The translations under genes were made by a program, and so were the position numbers. A stretch of DNA of 64,000 nt, taken from assembly GCA_958299035.1 (NCBI GenBank), contig CATQJL010000001.1, positions 29,615,521-29,679,520 of the forward strand, written 5' to 3'. Origin of the DNA: Cylicocyclus nassatus. Lineage: Eukaryota; Nematoda; Chromadorea; Rhabditida; Strongylidae. Of the stretch, positions 27,072 to 38,100 are shown piece after piece. Within the stretch, counting starts at the first letter, position 1, and every line of letters begins with the position of its first letter. The notes under the pieces were generated by a model. It had not been told where the DNA came from. It worked only from the letters and a program-made list of their open reading frames with translations, and ran no database searches.

Positions 27072-27128
27072 TTCTCGAAAAAGGGGCGGGACCCGCGGGA
27101 GGAAGTTTTTCTCGCGTGTATATATAAG
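27072..27128 (+). promoter_or_regulatory. candidate TATA-box promoter with heat-shock-type element
   Basis: TATATATAAG begins at 27119. It is preceded by TTCTCGAA at 27072-27079, which fits the TTCnnGAA core of a heat-shock element, and by the palindromic GC-rich GGGACCCGCGGGA at about 27088. An ATG follows at 27184, about 65 bp past the TATA box. The arrangement matches a compact inducible promoter, but a single TTCnnGAA pair is weak evidence for heat-shock control. Confidence 0.35.
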
Positions 27129-27183
27129 CAACTCAACTCGCTAGTACTTTCTGCATACGAGTTGATATTGCTACTTGGCCGTG

Positions 27184-27486
27184 ATGGTTTTTGAGCCATA
27201 TGGGGCTCAACACTCGCCTAATTGCCTAATAATTGCTCCCCCATGCGCGCATAATTTGAGTCATCATAGTAGTAGAACTAAGACACGCAATATCTTTGAT
27301 TTGTTTGCATTTTATGTGTGCATAGAGCGTAGTCTGGTAACTATGGTGAAAGAAGTGATGAGTTGGACGAGTTTCGAAAGTCTCGTTGACGAATTGTTTC
27401 GTAATGTTTGCCTTCTGTTGTGTAAGATTTCTTCGGCTAAAAGCCTCCATAAACTGATGGAAAGGTATTTTCGTGATATTATTTGA
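27184..27486 (+). CDS. doubtful small ORF downstream of the TATA candidate
   Basis: One hundred codons run from ATG 27184 to a stop at 27486. I recognise no domain, signal peptide or membrane segment; the C-terminal half looks helical and contains several Leu, Lys and Cys residues. It is listed only because of its position: a TATA box about 65 bp upstream and a canonical AATAAA poly(A) signal at 27584-27589, about 100 bp after the stop. It is not a family I know and may be a chance open frame. An RNA-only transcript is an alternative. Confidence 0.2.
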   Translation: MVFEPYGAQHSPNCLIIAPPCAHNLSHHSSRTKTRNIFDLFAFYVCIERSLVTMVKEVMSWTSFESLVDELFRNVCLLLCKISSAKSLHKLMERYFRDII

Positions 27487-27583
27487 ATTCTTCTTCCACT
27501 TCACTTGTTGCTACCCTCCTGTCAAGTGTTTTTGTTTTCGCACTTGAGCACTTCATCTGGCACTCAGATGGCTTTGTTTAGAT

Positions 27584-27589
27584 AATAAA
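27584..27589 (+). terminator. AATAAA poly(A) signal candidate
   Basis: A canonical hexamer about 100 bp after the stop of the small ORF ending at 27486. AATAAA is common by chance in AT-rich DNA, so it is supporting evidence only when read together with the upstream TATA box. Confidence 0.3.
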
Positions 27590-27599
27590 AGACCTTTTC

Positions 27600-29850
27600 T
27601 TCTCTGGCTATCAACAACTAGCTGCTTTGAGCAGGAGGAGGAGGTCTTTGGGAGGGTTATTCTCAAGCTGTAGATCTGGGAGATTGCTCTAGTGTTATTT
27701 TTAGGTTCCCCACCTTGCTCTATTGTTCACCATACTGGCAATCGTCTTTGTTTGGTAGCGGTGAGGTCAGACCCGCCCCCATTTATCCCCATAACCCTGA
27801 CCATCAATGTCTTCACGCCGTTACTGCCGCGATTTTCTCTCCCATTGGCATATCAGCTGTCACTGATGCTTTGCATCACAAGTTTATCGCTCTGGAGAGC
27901 GGGAAGGGAGGGGGGGGGACTGGTGTCGGCGTGCCGGAAATCGACAATGTGTGATTAATGACTTTTTACCCACACGCCCCGTTGCACTGACCATCGGTCT
28001 CGTCCGCCCGCGATTATCATCACCCTCATAACTCGGAACTGGTTGAATAAATTCTGGGCAAATGTTGCGCTATATATCGTGGAGGCTTCGATCCTTCCCC
28101 CCCTCTTCTTGTGTATTTTTCCGTCTGGTGCTAAGTTCCTGATTCTTATCATTTCAATTCCCTTGTCTATCTCGGGCTCAGCAGGGTGCCCCAGTCGCCG
28201 AAATGCTGAGCCACACCCCAAGTTCAATGATATTTGCGACTGAGCTGTCCAAAAACCACCAAAAGTCCGTCTGCCTCGTTCTGTCTGACATTTTCTCATT
28301 TCAGGCCTTTTATTGCCAAAACAAACCATAGTTCTCCGACTCCCTCCCTCCCGCCTCTTCCTCCCTCATACTCAACATTTGTACCATTGAATGGGATTGT
28401 ATGTACTGAATCGCATGACCAGTTTGCACGTTTAGATCCCCCCCCCCGCTCTTCGTCCTGTAATGATTGAGGTGTTTTTACGAACACCTGTGACCTCATA
28501 TCCTAGATTTTCGCACGACTGCGAATGAATCGAACGATGTTCGAGTTTGCATTCTCGACTTGGATTTGATGTAAAATGCTGCATTCCTATGTCCGTTCTT
28601 CCGTTCTCATAGAGTTTTATGGCTTTGTTGCTTTGTAACATGATAGTCAAGTGACCCACTTGTGAGTTATTTTATGAGTTTTGCGCTGGGTTCTATGGGT
28701 TCCTACCGATCGCTGCATCCATGTTATTAAAATGAAAGTGCGCTTTGTCCAGTTCCTGTTTAAGGAAAAAATGGCTCAAATTGCGAAAATTGTTGATTTT
28801 TTATTTGAAAAAGATAATCGTTTGCCCCTTCATAAAAAGTCTATTTAAAAGACTTGTATAAAGGAAAGAAATTTCTCGACGTTAAATCAAAGGAAATTTC
28901 TTTTGATATGCTCATGACGTTAGTCATCCATATTTTTTTGTTATTTTTTGTCAATCAAATCGATTCAAACTTTTTCTCAGTTTGCACTTTTGGAATTGTG
29001 AGCGCTTTTTGAGTAACCGGTCCTTTAATCTGTCGAATTTTTTCACTTGTATAATCTCTTCTCTCTCACCTGATTCATCAGTTCATTGTATCGTTTCATT
29101 TTTTCCACATTTTTCTTTTTTTAAATTCTTTGTTATCAAACAGTCCTTCATCTAGTAATCCTACTTATTCAGTTACTAGTGCAGTGGAAGTTTTCCAAAA
29201 CATTTTTGTTTACTTTCAGGATCCCATTAATTCCGTTTAACTTCGAGTTTTACAAACTTTCAAAAATTGTCTTGTATTTACAAGTAAATAAAAATCAGCG
29301 ACAAGTCAAAAAGTACAGTTTTATAGCTCACTCATGTAAGTCACTTTCGATTTCGAATTCCACTTCCTCTTGTTCTTTTTTCCCTTGGGTTCAATTTTCC
29401 CCTTCTAGATCCTTCCCTGAACATACTTGCTGCCCGTCACATTAATTGCCGGTTGGCGTTCAGTACATAAGCCATTACACAAAAGTAAGAGTTAAGCTCT
29501 CATCATGTGTCGGAAACAAAGTTCAGCGATCTCAATCGCCATCGCAAATTATCGCTGTTGTTGCCGACGTCGTCAACGTCTGCGATCTCCCCCTCCCCCC
29601 CCCCCCCCCCACCCCATGTGTTCGTACTTTCTATTGACGTGTGACTGTGTTGTGCTGAAGTTCGTACTCGGTTCATCCAGTAATGCCTCGGCAATGACTG
29701 TACTTGTGCCACGATAGAATGCTAAAAGTCGCGAAACTATTCTCGAAAAAGGCGATTGACCGCACTTTGCGCGATAGGATGAATTTCGTATTGGGGCGAG
29801 AAGTTGCGAAATCGCAGCGCGATTACTCACTCATACGCGTTTCATTTAGT
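27600..29850. other. no gene recognised
   Basis: The 27.7-28.3 kb part is GC-richer and carries overlapping open frames on both strands; none has a domain or consistent splice signals. The remainder is AT-rich. Homopolymers lie at 27910, 28438 and 29595. Confidence 0.4.
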
Positions 29851-29859
29851 TTCGTATGT

Positions 29860-30710
29860 TTCTATGGTGAATGGTTGGGCTTTCGGAACTCCTGCAAACT
29901 TTTTTACTCCTTTCGAACTGCCTCTACAGTCAAAAATTGGATGCATGCACTTTCATCCTTTAAAATGTTTTTGGAGGGGAGATTTTCGAAACCGCAGCGC
30001 GATTAACTCATAGCGCGCGTTTCACTAGTATCATATGTTCCTATGGTGAATGGCTGTTCTCGGAACTTCCGCAGGTTTTGCTTCATCTGATCTTCTGTGT
30101 TACGTGGTTTTCGCAGTCTCAAAATTGCAGCCTTACTCACTCGTACGTGTTTCATTGTTTTCGTATAATCCCTATGGCGATTGGTTTTTTTTTTCGGAAC
30201 TTCCGCAGATTTTTGTTCTCGTGATCTTCTGCCAACGTTCCGGTCATTTTCGCTAGATTCTGGAATCGTGGCGCTATTACTTTTGTATTTGTATACGTTT
30301 GAGTGGCTTCCCAAAAGTGAAAATTACATTCTCGGAACTTCCGCAGAATTTTGCTTTATTTGGACCTTACACTGACTAATTGTGGTTTCATTTTGGCGTT
30401 TTCGTAAATATGAGGTAATACGCAAATATTTTCGAAAATGCGGTGCGACTACTCATTCTAGCGTTGCACTGGTTTGCTGTTTTTGAGAGGTTGCTAAGAA
30501 GAAAACTTTGGCTTCAGAAGTTCCGCTTTTACCTGACTTGATCTTTAGCTAACTATCTATATTTACATATGCGCGTTTTCTTGAATATCGAATTCTTAAC
30601 AAGAAGGAGTTCCGATTACTCATGGGATGCGTTCCAATATTTTCGCGTGTCCTTATGGTGAAAAAGTTGATTTTCGGAACCTCCTTAGATTTTTACCTCA
30701 CTTGATCTCT
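29860..30710. repeat. diverged tandem repeat, unit about 130-190 bp
   Basis: Six degenerate copies share a core CTATGGTGAATGG ... TCGGAACTTCCGCAGATTTT followed by a TGATCTTCTG-like tail. Cores lie near 29880, 30058, 30197, 30331, 30512 and 30677. Similarity drops from the middle copies outward. The open frames across it are repeat by-products. Confidence 0.7.
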
Positions 30711-30714
30711 TGTC

Positions 30715-31972
30715 GACTACTTGTACTTACATTTCCGCGTTCTCACAAAGTCTAAGTTTATCTCTCGCTCAACGAAAAAGTGAGCACGTGTTGGTTTTTC
30801 TCATCGGCAGAGCGAAGAGTGTTAGAGTGGGCGCTTATGTGCGTATTTATAATGTGTCAGTTTTACTTCATCCACATCTCAGTTTGTGATGGTAATTACT
30901 CTGTCAAGGTGAGAATGTGTCCTATTGATGTGTCAAATGATTGATTATTGATGATTAGTACTTAAACTTATAGTATAGTTAGTAATTGTACTTAGAGCTA
31001 GTCATGGTTTTTGATAGGTTGAAAACTTACTCAAGATATAAAACCCGTCTCAGGTTGTACAAACGTAGTTCAATGTTTAGTTCCTTGTTATTCACCTGTC
31101 TCACAACGCCCCCCCCCCCCTTCCTTTCCTCCTTCCCCCGCTCTTTTCTCTCTCACTTGGTACTTGTATCGGTTTACGGTTCCACCTTCGTCTTTGCACA
31201 CAAAATAACAATGAGTTGTTATGCTAAGGCGAAAGAGGAGGCGGAAGAAATGTGTGTTGAGGGTTGTTGCCCCGATACCGGTATCATTATACAGCGGTAC
31301 CGCGGTCGCAAATACACAACTTTGCAAGTTTTTAATAGTTGTTGTTGAAGTTTGTGTTGGTGTGACTATTGTACAGATGTAAAGTTACAGTACAGTTATG
31401 CAACTTTGGAGGGGGGGGGGGGGGAGGAATTGACTGACTCACTTCATTATTCTACTTAAACGAGATTGTCTTATGGTTTTTTATTCTTTGTCTAGTGGAA
31501 CTTCACCAGTTTCTGAATCATTTTTCTTGTTTTTCCCATCCATGGTGATTTTTCATTTTTCTTCAATTAAAGCGTGGCAGTTTCTCTTCCTCTCAGAGTT
31601 GTTATTTCCACGTGAATTTCATCATCTGCGTGGTTATTCAATGATTCATAGGTGTGTTTGTTCTCTTTTCGAATTTCGCACACCTCCCGCCTCAAAATCG
31701 CCTGCTCCTTCGTCATTTCAGAAATTTTTCTTTTCGCTGAAAGCTTCAGTAGATCAAAATTTTGTAGTGATGCTGATTTTGTGTTTTATCGTCATTCTGA
31801 AGTACTTCCATTTCTTCCTCACCCACTCAGGTCTTCCTTTATAATAAGACCCAATTCTTACGCAATGCACCGCTTTAAATTGCCTACAATCTCGTGTTTT
31901 CTTATGTTTTTACGTGCGCATGTATTCTTTGTGAATGAAGATGTTATGTAGCTCATACGATAATTTTTCCAG
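30715..31972. other. probable intron or 5' flank of the 32-43 kb gene
   Basis: No exon is supported. The sequence ends in a good acceptor (TTTTTCCAG at 31964-31972) that starts the first visible exon of the downstream gene, so at least its 3' part should be intron. Homopolymers lie at 31109 and 31411. A 45-codon open segment from ATG 31211 has no matching splice donor in the required phase that I can defend. Confidence 0.4.
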
Positions 31973-32171
31973 GTCACCTCAAACCCGTAAATCTACCGCA
32001 GTACTCTTATCATCAAACGGTTGTGGAGCACGGTCTCCATCTGTACACGAACAAAACGGCTCGTGAAAAGCATCGAAGTGTTAGCGCCGAAGAGGCAGCA
32101 GCGGTACCAGACGCTGTTAGTACCGGTAGTTCACCGGATACGGAACGTTTTATTAAAGCACAACAACCAAG
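31973..32171 (+). CDS. exon 1 of those visible
   Basis: Acceptor TTTTTCCAG just before, donor GTAAGG after. It begins with two bases of a split codon and ends with two bases (AG), which the next exon completes to Arg. It encodes a hydrophilic segment including LHLYTNKTAREKHR and an acidic Ala-rich stretch. The following intron is about 2.6 kb and contains two G homopolymers. Confidence 0.8.
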
Positions 32172-35100
32172 GTAAGGAAATTTCTTATTTTGTAGCTTAT
32201 GAAAAGGTGAGATGTAAGGTTTATACTCGCTGTCAAATTTGGGACCATATTGGTGCAATTGCACTGTGTTCGAGTTTACGCACATTTGGAGCTCTCAGCC
32301 ATACTTTTAAACATCTCGTATCGTATTGTTGATGGCTTTTGAAAAGTATATGCGTGATGATTTGCTCCAAACCGGATATTTCTTTTCGATCTGTAATGCT
32401 AGATTTGAAGTGCCTGCAAACGTTGAAAAACGTGCCCTATTGCCATCATTGCGCCGGTGATTAGATAATCGTTAGTTTTTGCGAATCAAAAGTACCGCAC
32501 ACTTCTTGAGCTGCCGTAGCTTGTCCTCCATTCATGCCATCGTTCACTTTTTTCGTAACATCGACTACACTTCCAGTCTAGGCAAGAGGGTAGTTTGACT
32601 AGTTCTTTTGAATCTGGAAATTGTTCTTCTTTTTCCCTTGGGTGGTATAGAGGAGTGTAATGAGTAGTGTAAAGGTGAATGAATCTATGTGTATAACTCG
32701 TAAAAGGCGCATAGTATTAGTTGAAAGTGCAACGAAGAGTGAAAGCTAATTAGGGGACTGGTACGCCAGGCAGATGACATGTTCTAGGGCGAGTTACCCA
32801 TCCCAGATTGAATTACTCATTTCTTTTCTTCCTCGCACCGCCGAAGCCATCAAGCTGCCGCCATCTATCCCGAAACATGTTGGTGGTCTAGTTTTTCTAC
32901 TCATTTAATGGAACAAAACCAGCTAACCTCGTTGAGTTACGAATTAATGGCATTAGAGCGCGTTTTCTACTCTGCATTCACTCTTTGGTGATGGTTATCG
33001 TTGAACCAGTTGGGTAATGTTACCTGGCAGTGGGTGCGGGGGTGAATTTGGAGGAAAAGTTCAAAGACTTGAGGGTAGATACGATACATCGTCGGCATGC
33101 TTCTGCGGACAACTGGGTACAGTTTATAATCTGTAAAGACCAATGTTTGTGACAGATGCCCGTGCGAGAAGAGTATCGGTAGTTTGGCGTCTTTTACCAA
33201 ATATATCTGGTTGAAAAGCATATAGTTAAGTCATTCACCCAATTTATCCGGTTTAAAGCATGCAAGGTCCATTTTGGTTGTGTTGAAGCCATACAACCCA
33301 ATTTTAACTTCTTCTGCCCCCTCCCCTCTCAGGGAAAAGAAAGACCATTCTCCTTCGAGATTATGGCGCTAAACATGTTTTCTTAGGCTTGTTTATGCAA
33401 AGCTTTGATGCATAAGCGATTCTCCTAACGTCATTGACTTAGTCACCCTCACTCCCCCCCCCCCCCCCACTTCTCATTTCATATTGTGCCCCTTCATCTT
33501 GTTCTTGTCATTCTGTCATTCGCAGCTAGAGATCGCATTCATTTCGCAATTAGGATTGATATCGCGATGAAAATGCGATTGACTGCGAAGGCAGCCTTTG
33601 ACCGATTAGCGATCTCGATTTGAGAAAATGAAGTTTTGGATCAGGTGGGAAAAAACATTTGAGTAATGTAAAAAATGGCGAGATTTGTTATGTGTGGTCT
33701 GACGGGATGGGCGGTTGAAAGAAGGGTAGAGGGGAGCGGGATAAAAAGTTGTGGAACTGTACACTTTGCAATGGATAAGTTTAGTTGAAACGCTAGTAGG
33801 AAGAAAAGATATATGGAAGCTAGGCAGTATACTTTCCGCTCATCCCGCCACCATGGGTTTCCACTCAGGACCGCTTCGAGACTACCCGGGACCATCTGCA
33901 CTTCAACGATAATGTCCTCATCACGCTATCAGATTTGTTTATCACATGGATGTCGTTCTGCGAATATTTGGAGAAAGTGTTTCTCAGCCGAATCCTTAAT
34001 CCCAGTGAATTTTTATTCCCCCCCTCACTCCTCTCATTTAGCATGCTTTAGCAAAATTTCCTGCAAACGTTTCTGCTTCATACTTTCAATCTTCAGCTGT
34101 TCTATGCTCTTTACCATTGCACTTATATTGTCAGCAGTCACAAGCATAATACCTCGAGCTAACGTCATTCTTGATTGTACTTATGTTTCCTGAAGCAGCT
34201 GAGTTTATATCGAGTTAAAAATAACGACGAAAATTGTCCCCAATCGTTCTTTGAGCGCTGCACGATGCTTTTCTCGCCCAGCAGCGGACATTGAATGTTT
34301 ACAGGAATAGTGCAGAGAACATCCTTTGCACAGCAAAAACTCGTGAAATCATTCGGGGTAAGCACATATTTGGTAAAGGGGGGGGGGGGGAATAGAGAAA
34401 GGTAGGATTTTGGGAGAAAGGGAAAGGTATAATTATGTCTTGCGATTCTGAGAGGTATGGTAATTCTTGTGGATAAAAGTGGCTCGAATTGACTGAGCAT
34501 GTCTCGAGGATTTGCAGGAAGTTATAAAAAAAATTTGGGGGGGGGGGGGAGAGAGAGTATCGGTGGAGACATTATAGTGCTCTTTCACTTCTCCAAAGCA
34601 TCAATAGCAAAACGAAAAGCGTTTCGAAAAGCGAGCAAAGCAACGAATTGACGTCAACGAAGCTGGAAAGATTCGAATACTTGATATGTGCGCCTATGTA
34701 ATTAGATTTCTTTACGATAGTTTTGCTTTTCTGTCTTTGAAAGATGTGGACATACGACGAAGTTGAAAAATTTGCATTGTATAAAAGTGAGATGAAAAAT
34801 TGGTTTTTTTTCAGATTTTACGCAAACGCAATGAAACCCGTAATGCCACCAATACATCCACCAACATCACGTTCAAAAACATTGGCATGGTTCCTAGCCG
34901 ACGATCTGTTGGCTGAAAAGAAAAATGGTGAGTTTTTGGATTTTTCGGTTTTACTTGATTTCTTCCTCTATTGAATTTTTTGAAATTTCTGTTTCTCTCC
35001 CTCTCACCCTGTTCTGCATCTATCTTAATACGACTTGTTCGGTGATTTCTAGGAGTCGTTTTCTCCTTTCGTTTCAGAGAACACCCATAGCCTTTTGCCT

Positions 35101-38100
35101 CTTTCCATTGAAGTTCTTTTTCTGATGAGTGCATGTTGCCCTAAAGCCAGCTTGACTGGTGCAGCTAGTTCAGAAGCAGTACATCGCGGGGGCGGGGCTG
35201 ACCGGATGGGAGGGCGGGGAGCCGGCTGGTTCGAGTCGACGGGGTATTCTGTTTCTGTTCGGTGTGTGTATGCAGTGCTTGTGCTTTACATTCTTATTTG
35301 GGATGGGATTGGAGACTTGGCGCTCCTTTTGGGCTTCCTTCTGTCCTTGGAACCATTTAATGAATATTTTTCTCTTGCAGAATTTTGCAGTTTTGAAGAT
35401 CTTATGATTTTGAATTTCTTTACTAACCAGTTATCTTTGCGAAGCTCCTAACTCATCCTATCTCTGCAAATGTCAATCATCTCTCTCATACTAGAGCTAT
35501 AGTGCAGCTGCATAAATAAACTATCCGGGCAACAAACTCTTCTCCTATCGAATCACATTCGCTATCCTTCGCTCGAAATAAACCAGCCACGGACACGTGG
35601 TCGTCAATATCGAATGTTTAGATTGGCATTCTCTTGCTATTTCTCAATGTGTCAGGTTTTTTCCCCGAGTCTTTCGCTGCAGTTGCATGTGAACGACCAA
35701 TGAATTGGCTATGGCATGCTTATCTCATGGGTTGTTTTTTTATTTACTGAGGGGTCGGCATGTACTTCTTTTTTCTAAGGCGCTGCAAATGAGAGTTTTT
35801 GGGGTTTTTCTTCGTTTGTGCGCTTGCCTAGGAACATTTGTAGCCAATTTTTTCGGATTCTAGTGAAGAGTGTGTGGGGGTGGGGTAGGAGTTTGAAATG
35901 AAAGTAGTATGCGAAGGTTCGCGATGTCTGAAAACCATGTTGAGAGAATTCGCAGATACGAAATTAGGGTCAGTTAATCATATGATCGAATCATTGCGCT
36001 ACTTTTTCCCCCTAGCTTGCCTAACCATCAAATAAGCCCTTTAAGAATCTTTGAAAGAGCGATTGCTTGACAGAAATCGTTGAAGGCAGCTCTAAGCGAC
36101 ACCATCTCCTAAAAGCACGTATTCGCTGCTATACGCTTTAGTTTCCCCATCAAAGCCTCCACTTTGCTTCTTCCCCCTCCACTACTTCTCGAAACCGGTC
36201 CGAAATAGACGACGAACAAAGACGCATGCACACAGCTAAAGGTTTTTACCATGACTTTCGTGCTAATCTTAGGTCTCGGTACACAGTATTACTGGCTAAT
36301 TGCCAAGTATCTGGACCGAGAGCTGACAGTTTTTTTGCACGAGAAACCTCTGTAACCACGGTGTAAAGCAGGCATTTTTGACCTTGTAGAGCGAGACCGA
36401 CCGACCGTCGTGTCTGGCGCTGCACATCGTGCCGATCTTGTCGTCGTAGTTATCTCACCTGTCGATCAGCATTATCGTCGTTGTTGAACCTTAGCAACGA
36501 TTAAAGAATTTTTTCATGCGTGGATAATTCGTAATATATGATTTTTTACTTTTTTTACGTCATTTTTTAGTTTCATACGAATTTTGCGTGATAGGTTTAC
36601 GGTAAGACTACGGTAGCATAGATATTACTTATTGATTATCGTCGTTGATGTTGTGCATATACGATCAGAGAATTTTTCCAGCCGTAGGGGATTCGTAAAA
36701 TCTAGCTTCTGGACTTTTTGTAACGTACTTTTCATATGATTTTTGGGAGGGTCTCATGGCAGGGCTACGGTAATCATACGTTAAGAGAAGAAAGGTGTGA
36801 AATCACAACTCAAATACGTGGAACTTTTGAATTTTTGATGTTCACATTTCGTGCAGTTGTTGATGACCTTATATTTTGGAGGCGGTTGTTTTGAATTTTT
36901 AAATCGTACGGTAAGACTACGGTAGTCAAAAAAAATGTCAAAAAAGCTACATATTTTCATGTTTTCAAAGGTTATGCAACAGCTGGTGTTCTTTCATTCA
37001 TTATGGATCATTTTGGTATTTTCTTGCGGTATGGTTACGGTAGTCATACGGTAGACGAAGAATGCAGCGGTTTTGAAGACCTGAAAGCCGTGCTTTTTCC
37101 GAGCTTTTCATATTTCTTGCAATTTTAGCTGTCCATTCATAAGGAAGAGTTTTGATTTATTGTCTATTGGTTTGATCACGGTAGTCATATGGTAGGAGAA
37201 GAAAATTGCGAATAACACACCACCCACATCCGAAAAGCCATTAAATTTCCAGCTTTTCATATTTCGTGCAAGTGCTGCTGTTCCAATCGAATTCAGATGT
37301 GTCTGTGTTGATGTCCTTCTACTGTATTCATAAAGAGGCGTTTTGATGTGTTTGTGTGCACACGATGCCCAAGAGCCCCACATTTTCCTACGCGTCAGCT
37401 GATTTCATACGTGATTCTCGGTCGTTGTCATTCTATATGGATTGCAAAGGGCAGCCATAGAGAAATGAGAATATAAGTGCCCGATTGACTGCTTGCTGCT
37501 CTTTATTATCACCAATATTTCCCCCATATCGGAATTTTGCACCTCTGTTTCGTTGGGGCAGCAATTTTCTTTCGGGCACAGCTTGTACTTTTGACCATTA
37601 GCGTCATTTGCGTTCTTTTTTTTTCATAAGAGGCTATTAAAGGCTCTTCTTATCAGTTACCTGCTTTTAGCTGTGTGCTGATATGACGGTTGTTTTGATT
37701 ATTTCCTTCCCCGCTAACCACCACACAATCGATTCTGAACATTCTATGGCTTTTGTTTGTGTATCGGACAGGTGCATATATCCATCTGGAATTTGCATAA
37801 ACGATAGCGCAAAGAATACGCTGTGCTTGCCACCCCCCCCCCTTCTCTCTCTCACGGACATTTCCATCTACATCAGCAAAGGATAAAGCCATGTGCTATT
37901 CGATGCGTCATTGACGTAGCTGAATCGGATGTTTTGCTATTCACATTTATACACAAATAAGCCTGAGCCATGGGCATTGTTTCGAGTTGATTAGCTTTTC
38001 TAGCACAGTTTTTGTACGAGATGTATTGTTCTGGATTGTGCGTATATAACGAATCTATAGCGCACGACCACACAAAGTGCAGCTCTATCTACATTCCACA

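Noticed and set aside
31211..31348. 45-codon Cys-containing open segment as a first exon of the 32-43 kb gene
   Set aside because: No donor in the phase needed to enter the exon at 31973 could be found before the stop.
35160..35260. tRNA-like B box GGTTCGAGTC near 35228
   Set aside because: No A box at the right distance and no cloverleaf can be drawn; the region lies in an intron.
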